Of a stretch of 64,000 nucleotides of DNA, positions 25,460-34,378 are shown in pieces; positions within the stretch are counted from its first letter, which is position 1, and the number at the start of each line of letters is the position of its first letter. A program made the translations under genes and the position numbers. Source of the stretch: an uncultured Opitutales bacterium (GTDB taxonomy: Bacteria > Verrucomicrobiota > Verrucomicrobiia > Opitutales > Intestinicryptomonadaceae); the NCBI GenBank assembly GCA_944390805.1, contig CALXQW010000019.1, positions 27,754 to 91,753 of the forward strand. The letters run 5' to 3'. The notes under the pieces were generated by a model. It saw nothing but the letters and a program-made list of their open reading frames with translations. It made no database searches and was not told the DNA's origin.

Positions 25460-26239
25460 ATGAATGAAAGAATGAACCGGTATATAATACCCAATCTAAA
25501 AAACGCCTGCATGATATTAAAGCATATGGGGGCAACGTCGCGTTCGTTCACATGCCTGGAAATTTCAAATGCGCTGAAGCTTCCGCGAACATCTGTAATA
25601 CGAATAATGGAAACGCTGGCTCAGGAGGGATTTCTGTCTAAGGCAGACGGTTCATACACTCTCGGAAGCGCACTGTCCGCCCTTGGAGACTGCACTCTTG
25701 CAAGGACTAATATCCTAAAGCTGGCGGACCCCCACCTTAAAAATCTTACCGAGGCCACAGGGGAAACATCGCAATTGGGCATACCCTCCGGCACAAAAGT
25801 TCTTATAGCAAAAGTTTGCGAAAGTCCCCTACCACTTCATGCGGCGTCGCGTGCGGGAGCCCTTGTAGATATGCACTGTTCCGGCACTGGAAAGGTTCTA
25901 CTTGCCTACATATGCGAAAGCGATCCATCCTTCTTGAAGAAAATACGCCTGGACAAGCGCACTCAAAACACAATCTGCTCTGCAACAGCCATGAACAAAG
26001 AGCTGGCCCTGATAAGAAAGAGAGGATACGCGATAGACAATCAGGAATACCATTTAGGAGTGCGTTGTCTTGCCGCTCCCATAAAAGACGCATCTGGGGC
26101 TACGGTAGCTTCTATAGGCATAACGGCTCCTGCAATGCGCTTTTCGCCGTCTAAGGACAAGAAAATGTATGAGATTGTAGGAAAAGCCGCGGCAGAGTTT
26201 GAGGAAAGGCTCGGCGCAAAGCAGAATTTGAAAAGATGA
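25460..26239 (+). CDS. IclR-family transcriptional regulator
   Basis: 259 residues from the ATG at 25460 (MNERMNRY), preceded by AGGA; the open frame extends upstream through the putative operator, which argues against the longer form. The N-terminal winged helix-turn-helix (FTCLEISNALKLPRTSVIRIMETLAQEGFLSK) and the C-terminal effector domain (MHCSGTGKVLLAY, then YHLGVRCLAAPI and ASIGITAPAMRFS) are typical. The family includes KdgR, which controls uronate catabolism in response to 2-keto-3-deoxygluconate. It is translationally coupled (ATGA overlap) to the TRAP genes. Confidence 0.92.
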   Translation: MNERMNRYIIPNLKNACMILKHMGATSRSFTCLEISNALKLPRTSVIRIMETLAQEGFLSKADGSYTLGSALSALGDCTLARTNILKLADPHLKNLTEATGETSQLGIPSGTKVLIAKVCESPLPLHAASRAGALVDMHCSGTGKVLLAYICESDPSFLKKIRLDKRTQNTICSATAMNKELALIRKRGYAIDNQEYHLGVRCLAAPIKDASGATVASIGITAPAMRFSPSKDKKMYEIVGKAAAEFEERLGAKQNLKR

Positions 26240-27267
26240 AAGAAAAAACCCTAAAAGACTTATCCTGGTTTGCCCTTGGAATTTTATGCGGAGCATTGGC
26301 GGCATCTGCAATATTTGCCGTATCGAGCGGAGGGAGCAATGGAAATTCCGGCGGAAAAAATTCTCCCAAAAGAGTATTAAAACTCGCGCACGGGTTGGAA
26401 TCTACGCACCCTGTGCATCTTGGCATGCTGAAGCTTAAGGAGATTGCGGAAAAGTTAAGCGACGGAAAATTATCTATAGATATATACAGCGGAGGCGCTC
26501 TTGGTTCTGAAATAAAATGTACCGAACAGGTAAGAAGCGGCGCGCTCGACATGGCGAAAAATTCCTCATCTCCGCTGAGTGTTCATGTGCCGGAGCTTGG
26601 AGCTCTTGCTATGCCGTATCTTTTTAGAAATTCAGAGCACTACTGGAGGGTTCTTGACTCAAAGATAGGCAAAGACCTATTGAAATCCATGGAGAAGAAC
26701 GGATTTGTTGGGCTATGCTTCTACGATGCCGGCGCAAGGTGCTTCTACACTGTCAACAAGCCCGTAGAAAAACCATCGGACCTTGCCGGCATGAAGATTA
26801 GGGTCATGAATTCCCGACCCGACATAGCCCTGATAAAAGCTTTGGGCGCTGCCCCAACGGTAATATCTGCCGGAGAAACTTACACATCGCTTGCGCAGGG
26901 CGTTGTTGACGGCGCGGAGAACAACATTCCAACCTATCTTGCAAGCGCGCATTGCGAGGTGGCTAAGTTCTTTACGCTCGATGAGCACACGCGCATTCCT
27001 GACGTGCTTTTCATTGGCCTAAACACATGGCGTTCCCTAAGCGAAAAAGAAAGAGAAATACTTTTGCGAGCCGCGGAGGAGTCGTCAAAATACCAAAGGG
27101 AACTCTGGAGGGAAAAGACGAAAGAGGCAAAGGCTGAACTCGAAAGAAAAGGCGTAAAATTCATAGTGCCAAAGGAAAGCTTTGAACCGGCGGCAAGCTC
27201 GGTTTACAAAGACTGCACCTCCCCTGAAATAAATGCGATAATTTCAAAGATAAGGGCTGTTAAATGA
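26236..27267 (+). CDS. TRAP transporter solute-binding protein (DctP family)
   Basis: 343 residues. An N-terminal signal anchor (LSWFALGILCGALAASAIFAV) is followed by a Gly/Asn/Ser linker and the DctP fold: LAHGLESTHPVHLGM, IYSGGALGSEIKCTEQV, and AGMKIRVMNSRPDIALI, which contains the arginine that binds the substrate carboxylate. The TRAP type, next to kdu genes, suggests uptake of an unsaturated or saturated uronate or an oligogalacturonide. It overlaps both the upstream regulator gene and the downstream DctQ gene by 4 bases. Periplasmic, possibly membrane-tethered. Confidence 0.93.
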   Translation: MKEKTLKDLSWFALGILCGALAASAIFAVSSGGSNGNSGGKNSPKRVLKLAHGLESTHPVHLGMLKLKEIAEKLSDGKLSIDIYSGGALGSEIKCTEQVRSGALDMAKNSSSPLSVHVPELGALAMPYLFRNSEHYWRVLDSKIGKDLLKSMEKNGFVGLCFYDAGARCFYTVNKPVEKPSDLAGMKIRVMNSRPDIALIKALGAAPTVISAGETYTSLAQGVVDGAENNIPTYLASAHCEVAKFFTLDEHTRIPDVLFIGLNTWRSLSEKEREILLRAAEESSKYQRELWREKTKEAKAELERKGVKFIVPKESFEPAASSVYKDCTSPEINAIISKIRAVK

Positions 27268-27806
27268 ACATTCTTTTCCTGCGCGTAAACTCATGCGTCA
27301 AGGCTGCCGCAAGGGTGCTTCAACGCCTGCTTGGAGGGTTCTGCGCCGCGCTGCTTTCCCTGCTTGTGCTGGATGTTTTATGGGGAGTTCTTACAAGGTA
27401 CATGTTAGGCTCTCAGGCTGATTTTACTGAGGAATGCGCGCGTATGCTGTTAATCTGGCTGACGTTCTTCGGAGGAGCATACGCTTTTGGAAAAAATGCG
27501 CACATAGGGCTTGATTTTCTCGTTCTTAAATTTTCGCCTGCTCCGCGCAAAACGGCGCGCGTGCTGGCGGCAGTCATGACGCTTGTATTCGCTTTGGCAA
27601 TTCTGTTTGCCGGCGGAGTAATGTTTGTGATTACGGCAAAGAATTCAGATACTTCTTTGGTATGCCTGCCGTCTGTAAAGCTGTGGTGGATATACATGTG
27701 CCTGCCTGCAAGCGGAATTATTGCGGCGCTATTCGCCCTTGAAAACATAATGGACACTCTCTTTGCTGATACAAAAGAATGCTGTAAGGAGGATACTCAG
27801 ATATGA
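27264..27806 (+). CDS. TRAP transporter small membrane subunit (DctQ family)
   Basis: 180 residues with four hydrophobic helices. The family motif ADFTEECARMLLIWLTFFGGAYAFGKNAHIGLD is clear. Forms the membrane complex with the DctM protein encoded next, whose start overlaps its stop by 4 bases. Confidence 0.93.
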   Translation: MNILFLRVNSCVKAAARVLQRLLGGFCAALLSLLVLDVLWGVLTRYMLGSQADFTEECARMLLIWLTFFGGAYAFGKNAHIGLDFLVLKFSPAPRKTARVLAAVMTLVFALAILFAGGVMFVITAKNSDTSLVCLPSVKLWWIYMCLPASGIIAALFALENIMDTLFADTKECCKEDTQI

Positions 27807-29098
27807 ATGCTCTGGCAATTCTTGCGGTATTCTTCTCTTCGGCGTTGCTGCTTTCTGCTCCGATAGCTGTGGTTATAGGGTTGTCGGCGCTCGTTGCCAT
27901 ATATGCGGCGGGATTTGACCCGCTCGAGATATGCGCAACGTCTATGCTGCAAGGAGTTGACAGCTTTGCCCTGCTGGCAATTCCGTTTTTTATTCTATCA
28001 GGAATGATAATGGGCAAAGGTTCAATGGCCAAACGCCTGATGGATTTTGCCTCAGCGCTTGTAAGATTTCTTCCGGGAGGGCTAGCGTATGTAAACACAA
28101 TAACATGCATGCTATTTGGGGCAATATCGGGAAGCGCAGTGGCTGCGGTAAGCTCAATAGGCTCTTTCATGATTCCGCAGATGGAGAAGAAATGCTGCGA
28201 CAAGGAAACGGCAGTAGCAATAACAATCTGTTCGTCTACAACAGGCATGCTTATACCGCCAAGCAATATTATGATAGTCTATTCTGTCGCTGTCGGTGGG
28301 CTGTCTATCGGCGCGCTTTTTATGGCGGGCATAATTCCAGGAATAGTGCTTGGAATATGCATTATGGCGGCGAGCTACTTTATTATAAGGAAAAACCGCT
28401 CCCCGAAAGAAGGGTCGTTAGACTTCTCCTTAATATGGAGCACTTTTAGGCGGGCCTTCCTGAGCCTGATGCTTGTAGTTGTGGTGCTGGGAGGAATATT
28501 GTGCGGAATCTTTACGGCGACAGAATCGGCAGTAATATCTGTCGTCTACGCACTGTTGCTGGAGGTGTTTGTTTATAGGGATATCTCCAGCAAGGAGCTT
28601 TTTAAAATATTGGCAGGCGCCGCAGCTACAACCGGGATTGTAATGCTAATTGTAGCAGCCTCCAGTGCAATGAGCTGGATACTTACTATGACAAACGCCC
28701 CTGCAAAGATTGCCGAGGCCTTATCGATATTTGGAGACAGCCGCATTGCCATACTGATTGTCATAAACATAATATTACTGTTTGTTGGAATGTTTATGGA
28801 CATGACCCCTGCGGTGCTTATTTTTACGCCAATACTTTTGCCAGTAGTCAGGGAAATAGGCGTAAGCGACCTTCATTTTGGAATAATTATGATATCTAAT
28901 TTGTCCATAGGGCTATGCACGCCGCCCGTAGGCACCTGCCTGTTTGTGGGCTGCGGAGTTGGCAAGACAGACATATCGAGGCTGACTCCAAAAATGTTGC
29001 CGTATTTTGCGGCCATGCTTGTGGCGCAGATTCTGGTAACCTTCATTCCAGACTTGTCAACGGCTCTCCCGGAAATGCTTGGAATGGTATCTGAATAG
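27803..29098 (+). CDS. TRAP transporter large membrane subunit (DctM family)
   Basis: 431 residues, about 12 hydrophobic segments, with DctM hallmarks: FALLAIPFFILSGMIMGKG, a GAISGSAVAAVSSIGSFMIPQM loop and CTPPVGTCLFVGCGVG near the C-terminus. It is the sodium- or proton-coupled translocation channel of the TRAP transporter and the last gene of the iclR-dctPQM operon. Confidence 0.94.
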   Translation: MNALAILAVFFSSALLLSAPIAVVIGLSALVAIYAAGFDPLEICATSMLQGVDSFALLAIPFFILSGMIMGKGSMAKRLMDFASALVRFLPGGLAYVNTITCMLFGAISGSAVAAVSSIGSFMIPQMEKKCCDKETAVAITICSSTTGMLIPPSNIMIVYSVAVGGLSIGALFMAGIIPGIVLGICIMAASYFIIRKNRSPKEGSLDFSLIWSTFRRAFLSLMLVVVVLGGILCGIFTATESAVISVVYALLLEVFVYRDISSKELFKILAGAAATTGIVMLIVAASSAMSWILTMTNAPAKIAEALSIFGDSRIAILIVINIILLFVGMFMDMTPAVLIFTPILLPVVREIGVSDLHFGIIMISNLSIGLCTPPVGTCLFVGCGVGKTDISRLTPKMLPYFAAMLVAQILVTFIPDLSTALPEMLGMVSE

Positions 29099-29125
29099 AG
29101 TAAAGTATGTTGGAAGCGCTAAGAA

Positions 29126-29908
29126 TTAGGCTCCGTATTTTTCTATTACGGAGTAGGCGTCGTTTACCTTCTGGAGCTCCTGCTCTAAAACCTTCACGGC
29201 AAAATCTCCCAAGCCCTTGCTGCGCAGGACATCAGGATGCAGATCTTTGCATTTTTGCCTGTATATCTTTTTTACAGAATCTTTGTCGGTTCCAAAATCC
29301 ACACCCAAGATGGCGTAAGCTTCAGCCAGGGTCATCTGGGAGCCCGACGGTTCAGATTCCGATGAAGATTTCTCATCCTTACCTGAAGAGCTGCTCTTTT
29401 TAAGGTCGTCTACAACCGATGTTGGTATTCCTAAAATTCTGGCAGCCTGCCTGAGATAGCCAAATTCAGCATCTCCCGCATTTCCGTCGGCCAAGGCCAC
29501 CCTTACGAGAACCCTGAAGAATGCCAGCCTTGCATGCGGATGTAAACCCTTGCGCGCAAATGCAGATACTATGTCTGAAAAGGAGACATTATTGTTATCT
29601 TTAGCCCGCCTGAAATATTCAATAGCCCTCTGGCGCATGCCTGCGCCAATATTTAAATCTTTAAAGACATTCTCCAAGGCTTCGATTTCAAGCTTGGAGA
29701 CGGCGCCATCTGCCTTTGCCATCTTTGCGCATGCCGCAAAAAGATGCGCTATAAAAAAATCGGCATCGGCAGGGCTCATTATCTTTTTTGAGCCCTTGCG
29801 CCCCGATACGGAATCTACCGTACAATGGCCTATAGCGCAGCCGACAAGCGCGCCTATGGGCCCGCCAGCCAAAACTCCAAGTATTGCGCCTAAAAATTTT
29901 CCCTTCAT
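29126..29908 (-). CDS. TerB/J-domain protein, DjlA-like co-chaperone
   Basis: 260 residues. The N-terminus is a glycine-zipper-like hydrophobic segment (FLGAILGVLAGGPIGALVGCAIG) suggesting membrane association. Residues of about 45-165 form a TerB-like helical domain (CAKMAKADGAVSKLEIEALE, RVALADGNAGDAEF). After a serine-rich linker the C-terminal J domain (about 190-258) begins AYAILGVDFGTDKDSVKKIY and keeps the HPD tripeptide needed to stimulate DnaK (CKDLHPDVL). The layout is that of DjlA. The target is unknown. Confidence 0.85.
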   Translation of the reverse strand: MKGKFLGAILGVLAGGPIGALVGCAIGHCTVDSVSGRKGSKKIMSPADADFFIAHLFAACAKMAKADGAVSKLEIEALENVFKDLNIGAGMRQRAIEYFRRAKDNNNVSFSDIVSAFARKGLHPHARLAFFRVLVRVALADGNAGDAEFGYLRQAARILGIPTSVVDDLKKSSSSGKDEKSSSESEPSGSQMTLAEAYAILGVDFGTDKDSVKKIYRQKCKDLHPDVLRSKGLGDFAVKVLEQELQKVNDAYSVIEKYGA

Positions 29909-30065
29909 TTCTACGATGCATTAAGTTTTTTTGCCGTAAGCCTCAAGCAATATTTTTTAAACATAAACAAAAGTATGCAGGCGGCGATAAATTTAATGTG
30001 CTGCAAAAAGCAGATTTAGTCTTGAAAGTGGATTCGGGCAATAGTAGATGATAGAGAAATAAATT

Positions 30066-30950
30066 ATGAAGAATTTTTCCGGAGTGTGGACGGCGCTTAT
30101 AACGCCTATGAACGATGATGAATCCGTAAGCTATGCGGATCTTGAAAGTCTTGTCGAAAGGCAGGTAAAAGGCGGTGTCAGGGGAATAATTCCCGTTGGC
30201 ACTACGGGTGAGTCCCCCACCCTCGACACGGTCGAGCACCTTGAGGTGATAAAGCATGTATGCAAGATAAGCGGTGGCCGTATACCCGTTATAGCCGGAA
30301 CCGGCTCTAACAGCACGCGCGAGGCCGTACATCTTACGCGCGAGGCCGACGAAGCCGGCGCCGATGGGTTTCTTGTTGTTGCCCCCTATTACAACAAGCC
30401 TACGCAAGAAGGTGTATTCCTGCATTTTTCAAAGATAGCTGAATGCACGCAAAAGCCCATATTTTTATATTCGATTCCCGGCCGTTGCGGCATAGGCATA
30501 GAGAACGACACCGTATTGCGCCTGCGCGAGAAATTTGAGAATATATGCGTTTTAAAGGAAGCTGGCGGAAAGGCTGAGAAAGTTGCAGATTTGCACTCTC
30601 GGGCGGGAGACAAGGTATGCATACTCAGCGGAGACGACGGGCTGACTCTTGATTTTATGGACAACGGCGCGGAGGGCGTTGTAAGCGTTGCATCGAATAT
30701 AATTCCGGATGTCATGTCTAATATGGTGGATCTATATCTTAAGGGCAAGAAGAACGAAGCCCGCAAGATATCGTCGGAACTCAAAGACTTTTTTAAGAAT
30801 CTATTTGTAGAGCCGAATCCAGTGCCGGCAAAATTTGCCGCCATGAAGACCGGGCTGATAAAATCAGACTGCGTAAGGCTTCCGCTTTGCAGAATGACGG
30901 AAGAACACCAGGCTCTGTTAACTTCAACTATCAAGAATCTCAATCTTTAA
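30066..30950 (+). CDS. dapA: 4-hydroxy-tetrahydrodipicolinate synthase
   Basis: 294 residues. The Schiff-base lysine is K164 (CVLKEAGG), the catalytic tyrosine Y135 (FLYSIPGR), and the GTTGES loop lies at 45-50. It condenses pyruvate with aspartate semialdehyde in lysine and meso-diaminopimelate synthesis, which supplies peptidoglycan. The dapB start lies 5 bases after its stop. Family members include N-acetylneuraminate lyases, but the adjacent dapB settles the role. Confidence 0.95.
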   Translation: MKNFSGVWTALITPMNDDESVSYADLESLVERQVKGGVRGIIPVGTTGESPTLDTVEHLEVIKHVCKISGGRIPVIAGTGSNSTREAVHLTREADEAGADGFLVVAPYYNKPTQEGVFLHFSKIAECTQKPIFLYSIPGRCGIGIENDTVLRLREKFENICVLKEAGGKAEKVADLHSRAGDKVCILSGDDGLTLDFMDNGAEGVVSVASNIIPDVMSNMVDLYLKGKKNEARKISSELKDFFKNLFVEPNPVPAKFAAMKTGLIKSDCVRLPLCRMTEEHQALLTSTIKNLNL

Positions 30951-30955
30951 AAATA

Positions 30956-31684
30956 ATGACAAAGATACTTTTAAATGGAGCAAAAGGCAGGATGGGCATG
31001 GCGATAGCCTCGTGCGCAAAAGATTGCGGCGCTGAAATTGCAGCCGCATGCGACATGGGAGACGATCCGTCGAAATTCATAGACTCCTGCGATGTAGTCA
31101 TAGATTTTTCATTTCGCGATGCAACCGCATCTTTGGCTAAGCTTTGCGCCGAACACTCAAAGCCGCTTGTGATAGGTACAACCGGGCATACCCCGCAACA
31201 GAGGGAGGAAATATTGGCCTGCACAAAATCAATTCCGATAGTGTGGGCGGGCAATTATTCTCTCGGAGTAAATCTGCTAAATTATTTAACGGGGATTGCG
31301 GCGTCCATATTGGACAAGTCTTTCGACGTTGAGATTGTGGAGATGCACCACAGGCATAAGAAAGACGCTCCAAGCGGAACGGCGGAGAAGCTCATAGATA
31401 TAGTATTGAACAAACGCGGATTAAACAGGGATGCCTTGCAGTTCGGGAGAGTCGGCCAGACAGGAGAAAGGCCGGACAATCAAGTTGGCGTACATTCTCT
31501 TAGGGGCGGTAGCGTAGTTGGAGACCATTCTGTTATTTTTGCGGCAGACGGCGAGCGCGTTGAGCTCACGCACAAGGCGGAAGACCGTAAAATATTTGCG
31601 CGCGGCGCCATAAAGGCCGCAGAGTGGGTTATAGGCAAGGCCCCTGCTCTCTACGGAATGGAAGATGTTCTTGGGTTAAAATAG
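30956..31684 (+). CDS. dapB: 4-hydroxy-tetrahydrodipicolinate reductase
   Basis: 242 residues from the ATG at 30956 (MTKILLNGAKGRMGMAIA); the frame is open further upstream inside dapA but the Rossmann motif fixes this start. GTTGHTPQQ and EMHHRHKKDAPSGTA carry the catalytic His/Lys and the dipicolinate-binding SGT. It reduces the product of DapA with NAD(P)H. Middle gene of dapA-dapB-ruvA. Confidence 0.95.
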   Translation: MTKILLNGAKGRMGMAIASCAKDCGAEIAAACDMGDDPSKFIDSCDVVIDFSFRDATASLAKLCAEHSKPLVIGTTGHTPQQREEILACTKSIPIVWAGNYSLGVNLLNYLTGIAASILDKSFDVEIVEMHHRHKKDAPSGTAEKLIDIVLNKRGLNRDALQFGRVGQTGERPDNQVGVHSLRGGSVVGDHSVIFAADGERVELTHKAEDRKIFARGAIKAAEWVIGKAPALYGMEDVLGLK

Positions 31685-31699
31685 AGTATTGGAGCGGTT

Positions 31700-32311
31700 A
31701 TGATAGTGGGCATAAAGGGAATTCTTGCTCGCTCAACTCCGCTAAGCGCGGTTGTAGAGGCAGGAGGGCTTTTTTACGAACTAACAATTCCTGTTACTAC
31801 AGCAGAAAAACTCCCGAAGAACGGGAGCGAAGTTTTCTTGCATACTCTTGCCGTTTACAGGGAGGATTCTCAAACCCTGTATGGATTTGCCACCGCTTAT
31901 GACAGAGACTTCTTCAAGCTGTTAGTTGAGAAGGTATCTGGAATAGGGCCGAAGATTGCCATAAACATATTGAGCAGAATGTCTGTTGACACACTGAAAT
32001 CTGCCATATCGGCAGGCGATGTCAGCATGCTTTCAAAATGCCCAGGTATAGGTAAAAAGACGGCGGAAAGAATAGTAATTGAGCTTAGGGACGTACTATT
32101 TAAGGGAGGACTTTCCGGACAGCCTGCCTCCGACATCTTTCAGCAGCAGTCGCAACCTGCCGAGCCTACGGCGTTTTCCGACGCTGTTGCAACGCTTGTG
32201 GCGCTTGGGTACAAGCTGCCCGATGCCGACAAGGCTGCAAGAAAGTCTCTTGAGAAACTCGGCGAAGGTGCCTCAACAGAAGAACTTGTCAAGGCGGCAT
32301 TGGCCCGCTGA
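31700..32311 (+). CDS. ruvA: Holliday junction DNA helicase subunit RuvA
   Basis: 203 residues. N-terminal OB fold (MIVGIKGILARSTPLSAVVEAGG), two helix-hairpin-helix motifs (VSGIGPKIAINIL and CPGIGKKTAERIVIEL) and a C-terminal domain III (FSDAVATLVALGY) that binds RuvB. It binds four-way junctions and guides RuvB during branch migration. The gene follows dapB by 15 bases; ruvB and ruvC are not in the window. Confidence 0.96.
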   Translation: MIVGIKGILARSTPLSAVVEAGGLFYELTIPVTTAEKLPKNGSEVFLHTLAVYREDSQTLYGFATAYDRDFFKLLVEKVSGIGPKIAINILSRMSVDTLKSAISAGDVSMLSKCPGIGKKTAERIVIELRDVLFKGGLSGQPASDIFQQQSQPAEPTAFSDAVATLVALGYKLPDADKAARKSLEKLGEGASTEELVKAALAR

Positions 32312-32481
32312 CAAAGATAAGTTCTGCGTAAAAATACAAGAAGTCGTCCCTTATATTTATAATTCTCTTACGAAGAAGATCGGTTTGAGAATGCCATAAT
32401 ATATAAGCATTTTCTCTCAAAAAGTTGGGCTTGAAAGGAATGCACTTACATGCAATACATATGAGCATGAGGTTTGCCCGA

Positions 32482-33996
32482 ATGCATAAAACACATATTT
32501 TAATTGCCATTATAAGTTTTGCGCAGTCTATGTTTTTATATGCAGGCAACAATGTCTTAAACGAATTTGACGTTGTTGTTTACGGGGCAACTCCGGCAGG
32601 GATATGCGCTGCTGTAGCCGCAGCAGACCAAGGGGCAAAGACGGTTTTAATAGAGGAAAAAGATATACCCATAGGCGGAGCTTTTACAAACGGGGCAGAT
32701 TGCGTGCATGCATCGTCGTACAAATCTTTGTCGAAAAGCCCGAGGGAATTTTTCGACCGTGTGTATGCGTATTATTGCAATATATACGGAGAAGATTCCA
32801 ATCTTATAAGATTGGCAAGCGCTGGCGCCCTACGCGGCGGAAAGTTTGAGCCTTCCATTGCGGGCAAGATTCTAAACCAGATGATTGGAGCAAGAAAAAA
32901 TCTTAAACTCATAAAAGATTTTGAGTTAAAGTCTGTAAAAGCAGAAAACAGCATTTTGCGCAGCATAAGCGGAATTTTCGAGGGAAAAGAGACATCGATA
33001 ACGGCAAAAGCATTTGTGGACGCCTCGGACTATCTTGTCTTAGCAAAGGCGTCGGGAGCAGAATTTCTGCTGGCTAAAGAATCAGAAGAAAAAGCTGAAA
33101 TAGCTGCAGTAAAAGAGAGCGTATACAATCTGGCTTCATGGCTTGCAAGAAAGAGAGGAGTGTCTGAATACAATCTGATACTCTCAAGAATTCCCAAAAA
33201 CAAAGCCGCCATACCAAAAATTTCCGAGGAAGATTTCAAAGGCTTGCAACCAGCTTTTGGATACGATAGAAAAAGTTTTGTCTACAATTCGCTGCCAAAT
33301 GGAAAGCTCAGGTTATGCGTAAAATTTAAAATGCCATCGCCAGAGCCCGATAATCTGCAATCGGCGGAAATTATTGGACTCAAGGCGCATGCGCTTGCCA
33401 TTGATTTCTTAAAAAAGATTCTTGACGGAACCGTAAAGCTTCCCGAGGAGCGCCTGAGATTCTTAAGGAACTACGCTCCTGCTGCCGACGAAGCCGCGGC
33501 GCGCAAATACAAGAGTTTTATAAATGCTAATCCACCCAGAATAAAGGCTGAATGCGATATTTCCCTAAAGGATTTGCTGACGCAAAGCGGAAGGATAAAG
33601 TCGGACTCTGTCGCAGTTGCTGAGATGTATGCTCCAAAGAAACCTTTATCGGAAAAAAGCGGCTCTTCCGCGCCGAAGTCCGAGGCAATAAGAGCAGAAA
33701 TACCTCTTGCCGCAATGCTTCCCGCCGGCAACGCTCCAAAAAACCTATGTGTATGCACAGGCATATCTGCCTCATGCAACGCATACGCGCTACTTAACAA
33801 CCAATGTTTATTTATGAATCTTGGTGCGGTTGCCGGAACATATGCGGTGCAGACCGCTAAAGAAATTCAGGCCAGCGGCATGCCTGATATGCCTCCAGAT
33901 TCTGGCAAGTTGAAAAAAACATTGAAAAGACGCGGCGCAAAAACAGACATTTCGGAAAAGATGCCGGAGGTAAAATCTCCAACACCAGCACTTTAA
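32482..33996 (+). CDS. Exported FAD-dependent oxidoreductase (FAD_oxidored family)
   Basis: About 504 residues from the ATG at 32482, which has a GAGG nine bases upstream; the frame is open from 32425 and other ATGs at 32461 and 32467 are possible. A signal peptide (THILIAIISFAQSMFLYAG) precedes the FAD Rossmann motif FDVVVYGATPAGICAAVAAADQG, followed by a family-typical GGAFTNGADC segment. Members of PF12831 are common in polysaccharide-degrading Verrucomicrobiota and their reactions are mostly unknown. The last 40 residues are lysine/proline-rich. No operon partner. Confidence 0.78.
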   Translation: MHKTHILIAIISFAQSMFLYAGNNVLNEFDVVVYGATPAGICAAVAAADQGAKTVLIEEKDIPIGGAFTNGADCVHASSYKSLSKSPREFFDRVYAYYCNIYGEDSNLIRLASAGALRGGKFEPSIAGKILNQMIGARKNLKLIKDFELKSVKAENSILRSISGIFEGKETSITAKAFVDASDYLVLAKASGAEFLLAKESEEKAEIAAVKESVYNLASWLARKRGVSEYNLILSRIPKNKAAIPKISEEDFKGLQPAFGYDRKSFVYNSLPNGKLRLCVKFKMPSPEPDNLQSAEIIGLKAHALAIDFLKKILDGTVKLPEERLRFLRNYAPAADEAAARKYKSFINANPPRIKAECDISLKDLLTQSGRIKSDSVAVAEMYAPKKPLSEKSGSSAPKSEAIRAEIPLAAMLPAGNAPKNLCVCTGISASCNAYALLNNQCLFMNLGAVAGTYAVQTAKEIQASGMPDMPPDSGKLKKTLKRRGAKTDISEKMPEVKSPTPAL

Positions 33997-34055
33997 CATT
34001 TACGCGCCCTCAGCAATATTTTTTGGAAGAGCGCTTGGCAAAGCTAATGGGGAAA

Positions 34056-34349
34056 TTATCCTATAAGCATGAGCAAAATAGCAAGCAGCAAGACCCATAA
34101 AAAGCATGAGCACTGGGAACACTGCGCAGAGTAAATATTCTTAAATCCGCCCCCCGACTGACTTCTTTCAGAATGGACATAGCGCGCAAAAGGATTTTTT
34201 GGATTGAAGCGCCCTTGAGAGCTTTCAGCGGAGGAATCATCTGAACAGATTTCCCATTCGGAATCATCGGAATGTTCAGATTGCGAATCTGACGGACTCG
34301 CATCTGTGATTTCCGCTTCCGGATGAATATTGTCGTCAAAATCTCTCAC
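34056..34349 (-). CDS. Small acidic serine-rich protein with C-terminal membrane anchor
   Basis: 97 residues. The first half is acidic and serine-rich (SPSDSQSEHSDDSEWEICSDDSS). After a short basic region comes a cysteine cluster (AQCSQCSC) and a terminal hydrophobic helix (FLWVLLLAILLMLIG), which would make a tail-anchored protein. No family recognised. Its start is only 29 bases from the divergent murB-like start, so if both are genes their promoters overlap the coding regions. The low-complexity sequence leaves some doubt. Confidence 0.5.
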   Translation of the reverse strand: MRDFDDNIHPEAEITDASPSDSQSEHSDDSEWEICSDDSSAESSQGRFNPKNPFARYVHSERSQSGGGFKNIYSAQCSQCSCFLWVLLLAILLMLIG

Positions 34350-34378
34350 GCAGAAAAATACAACACGGCGCTCAATAC

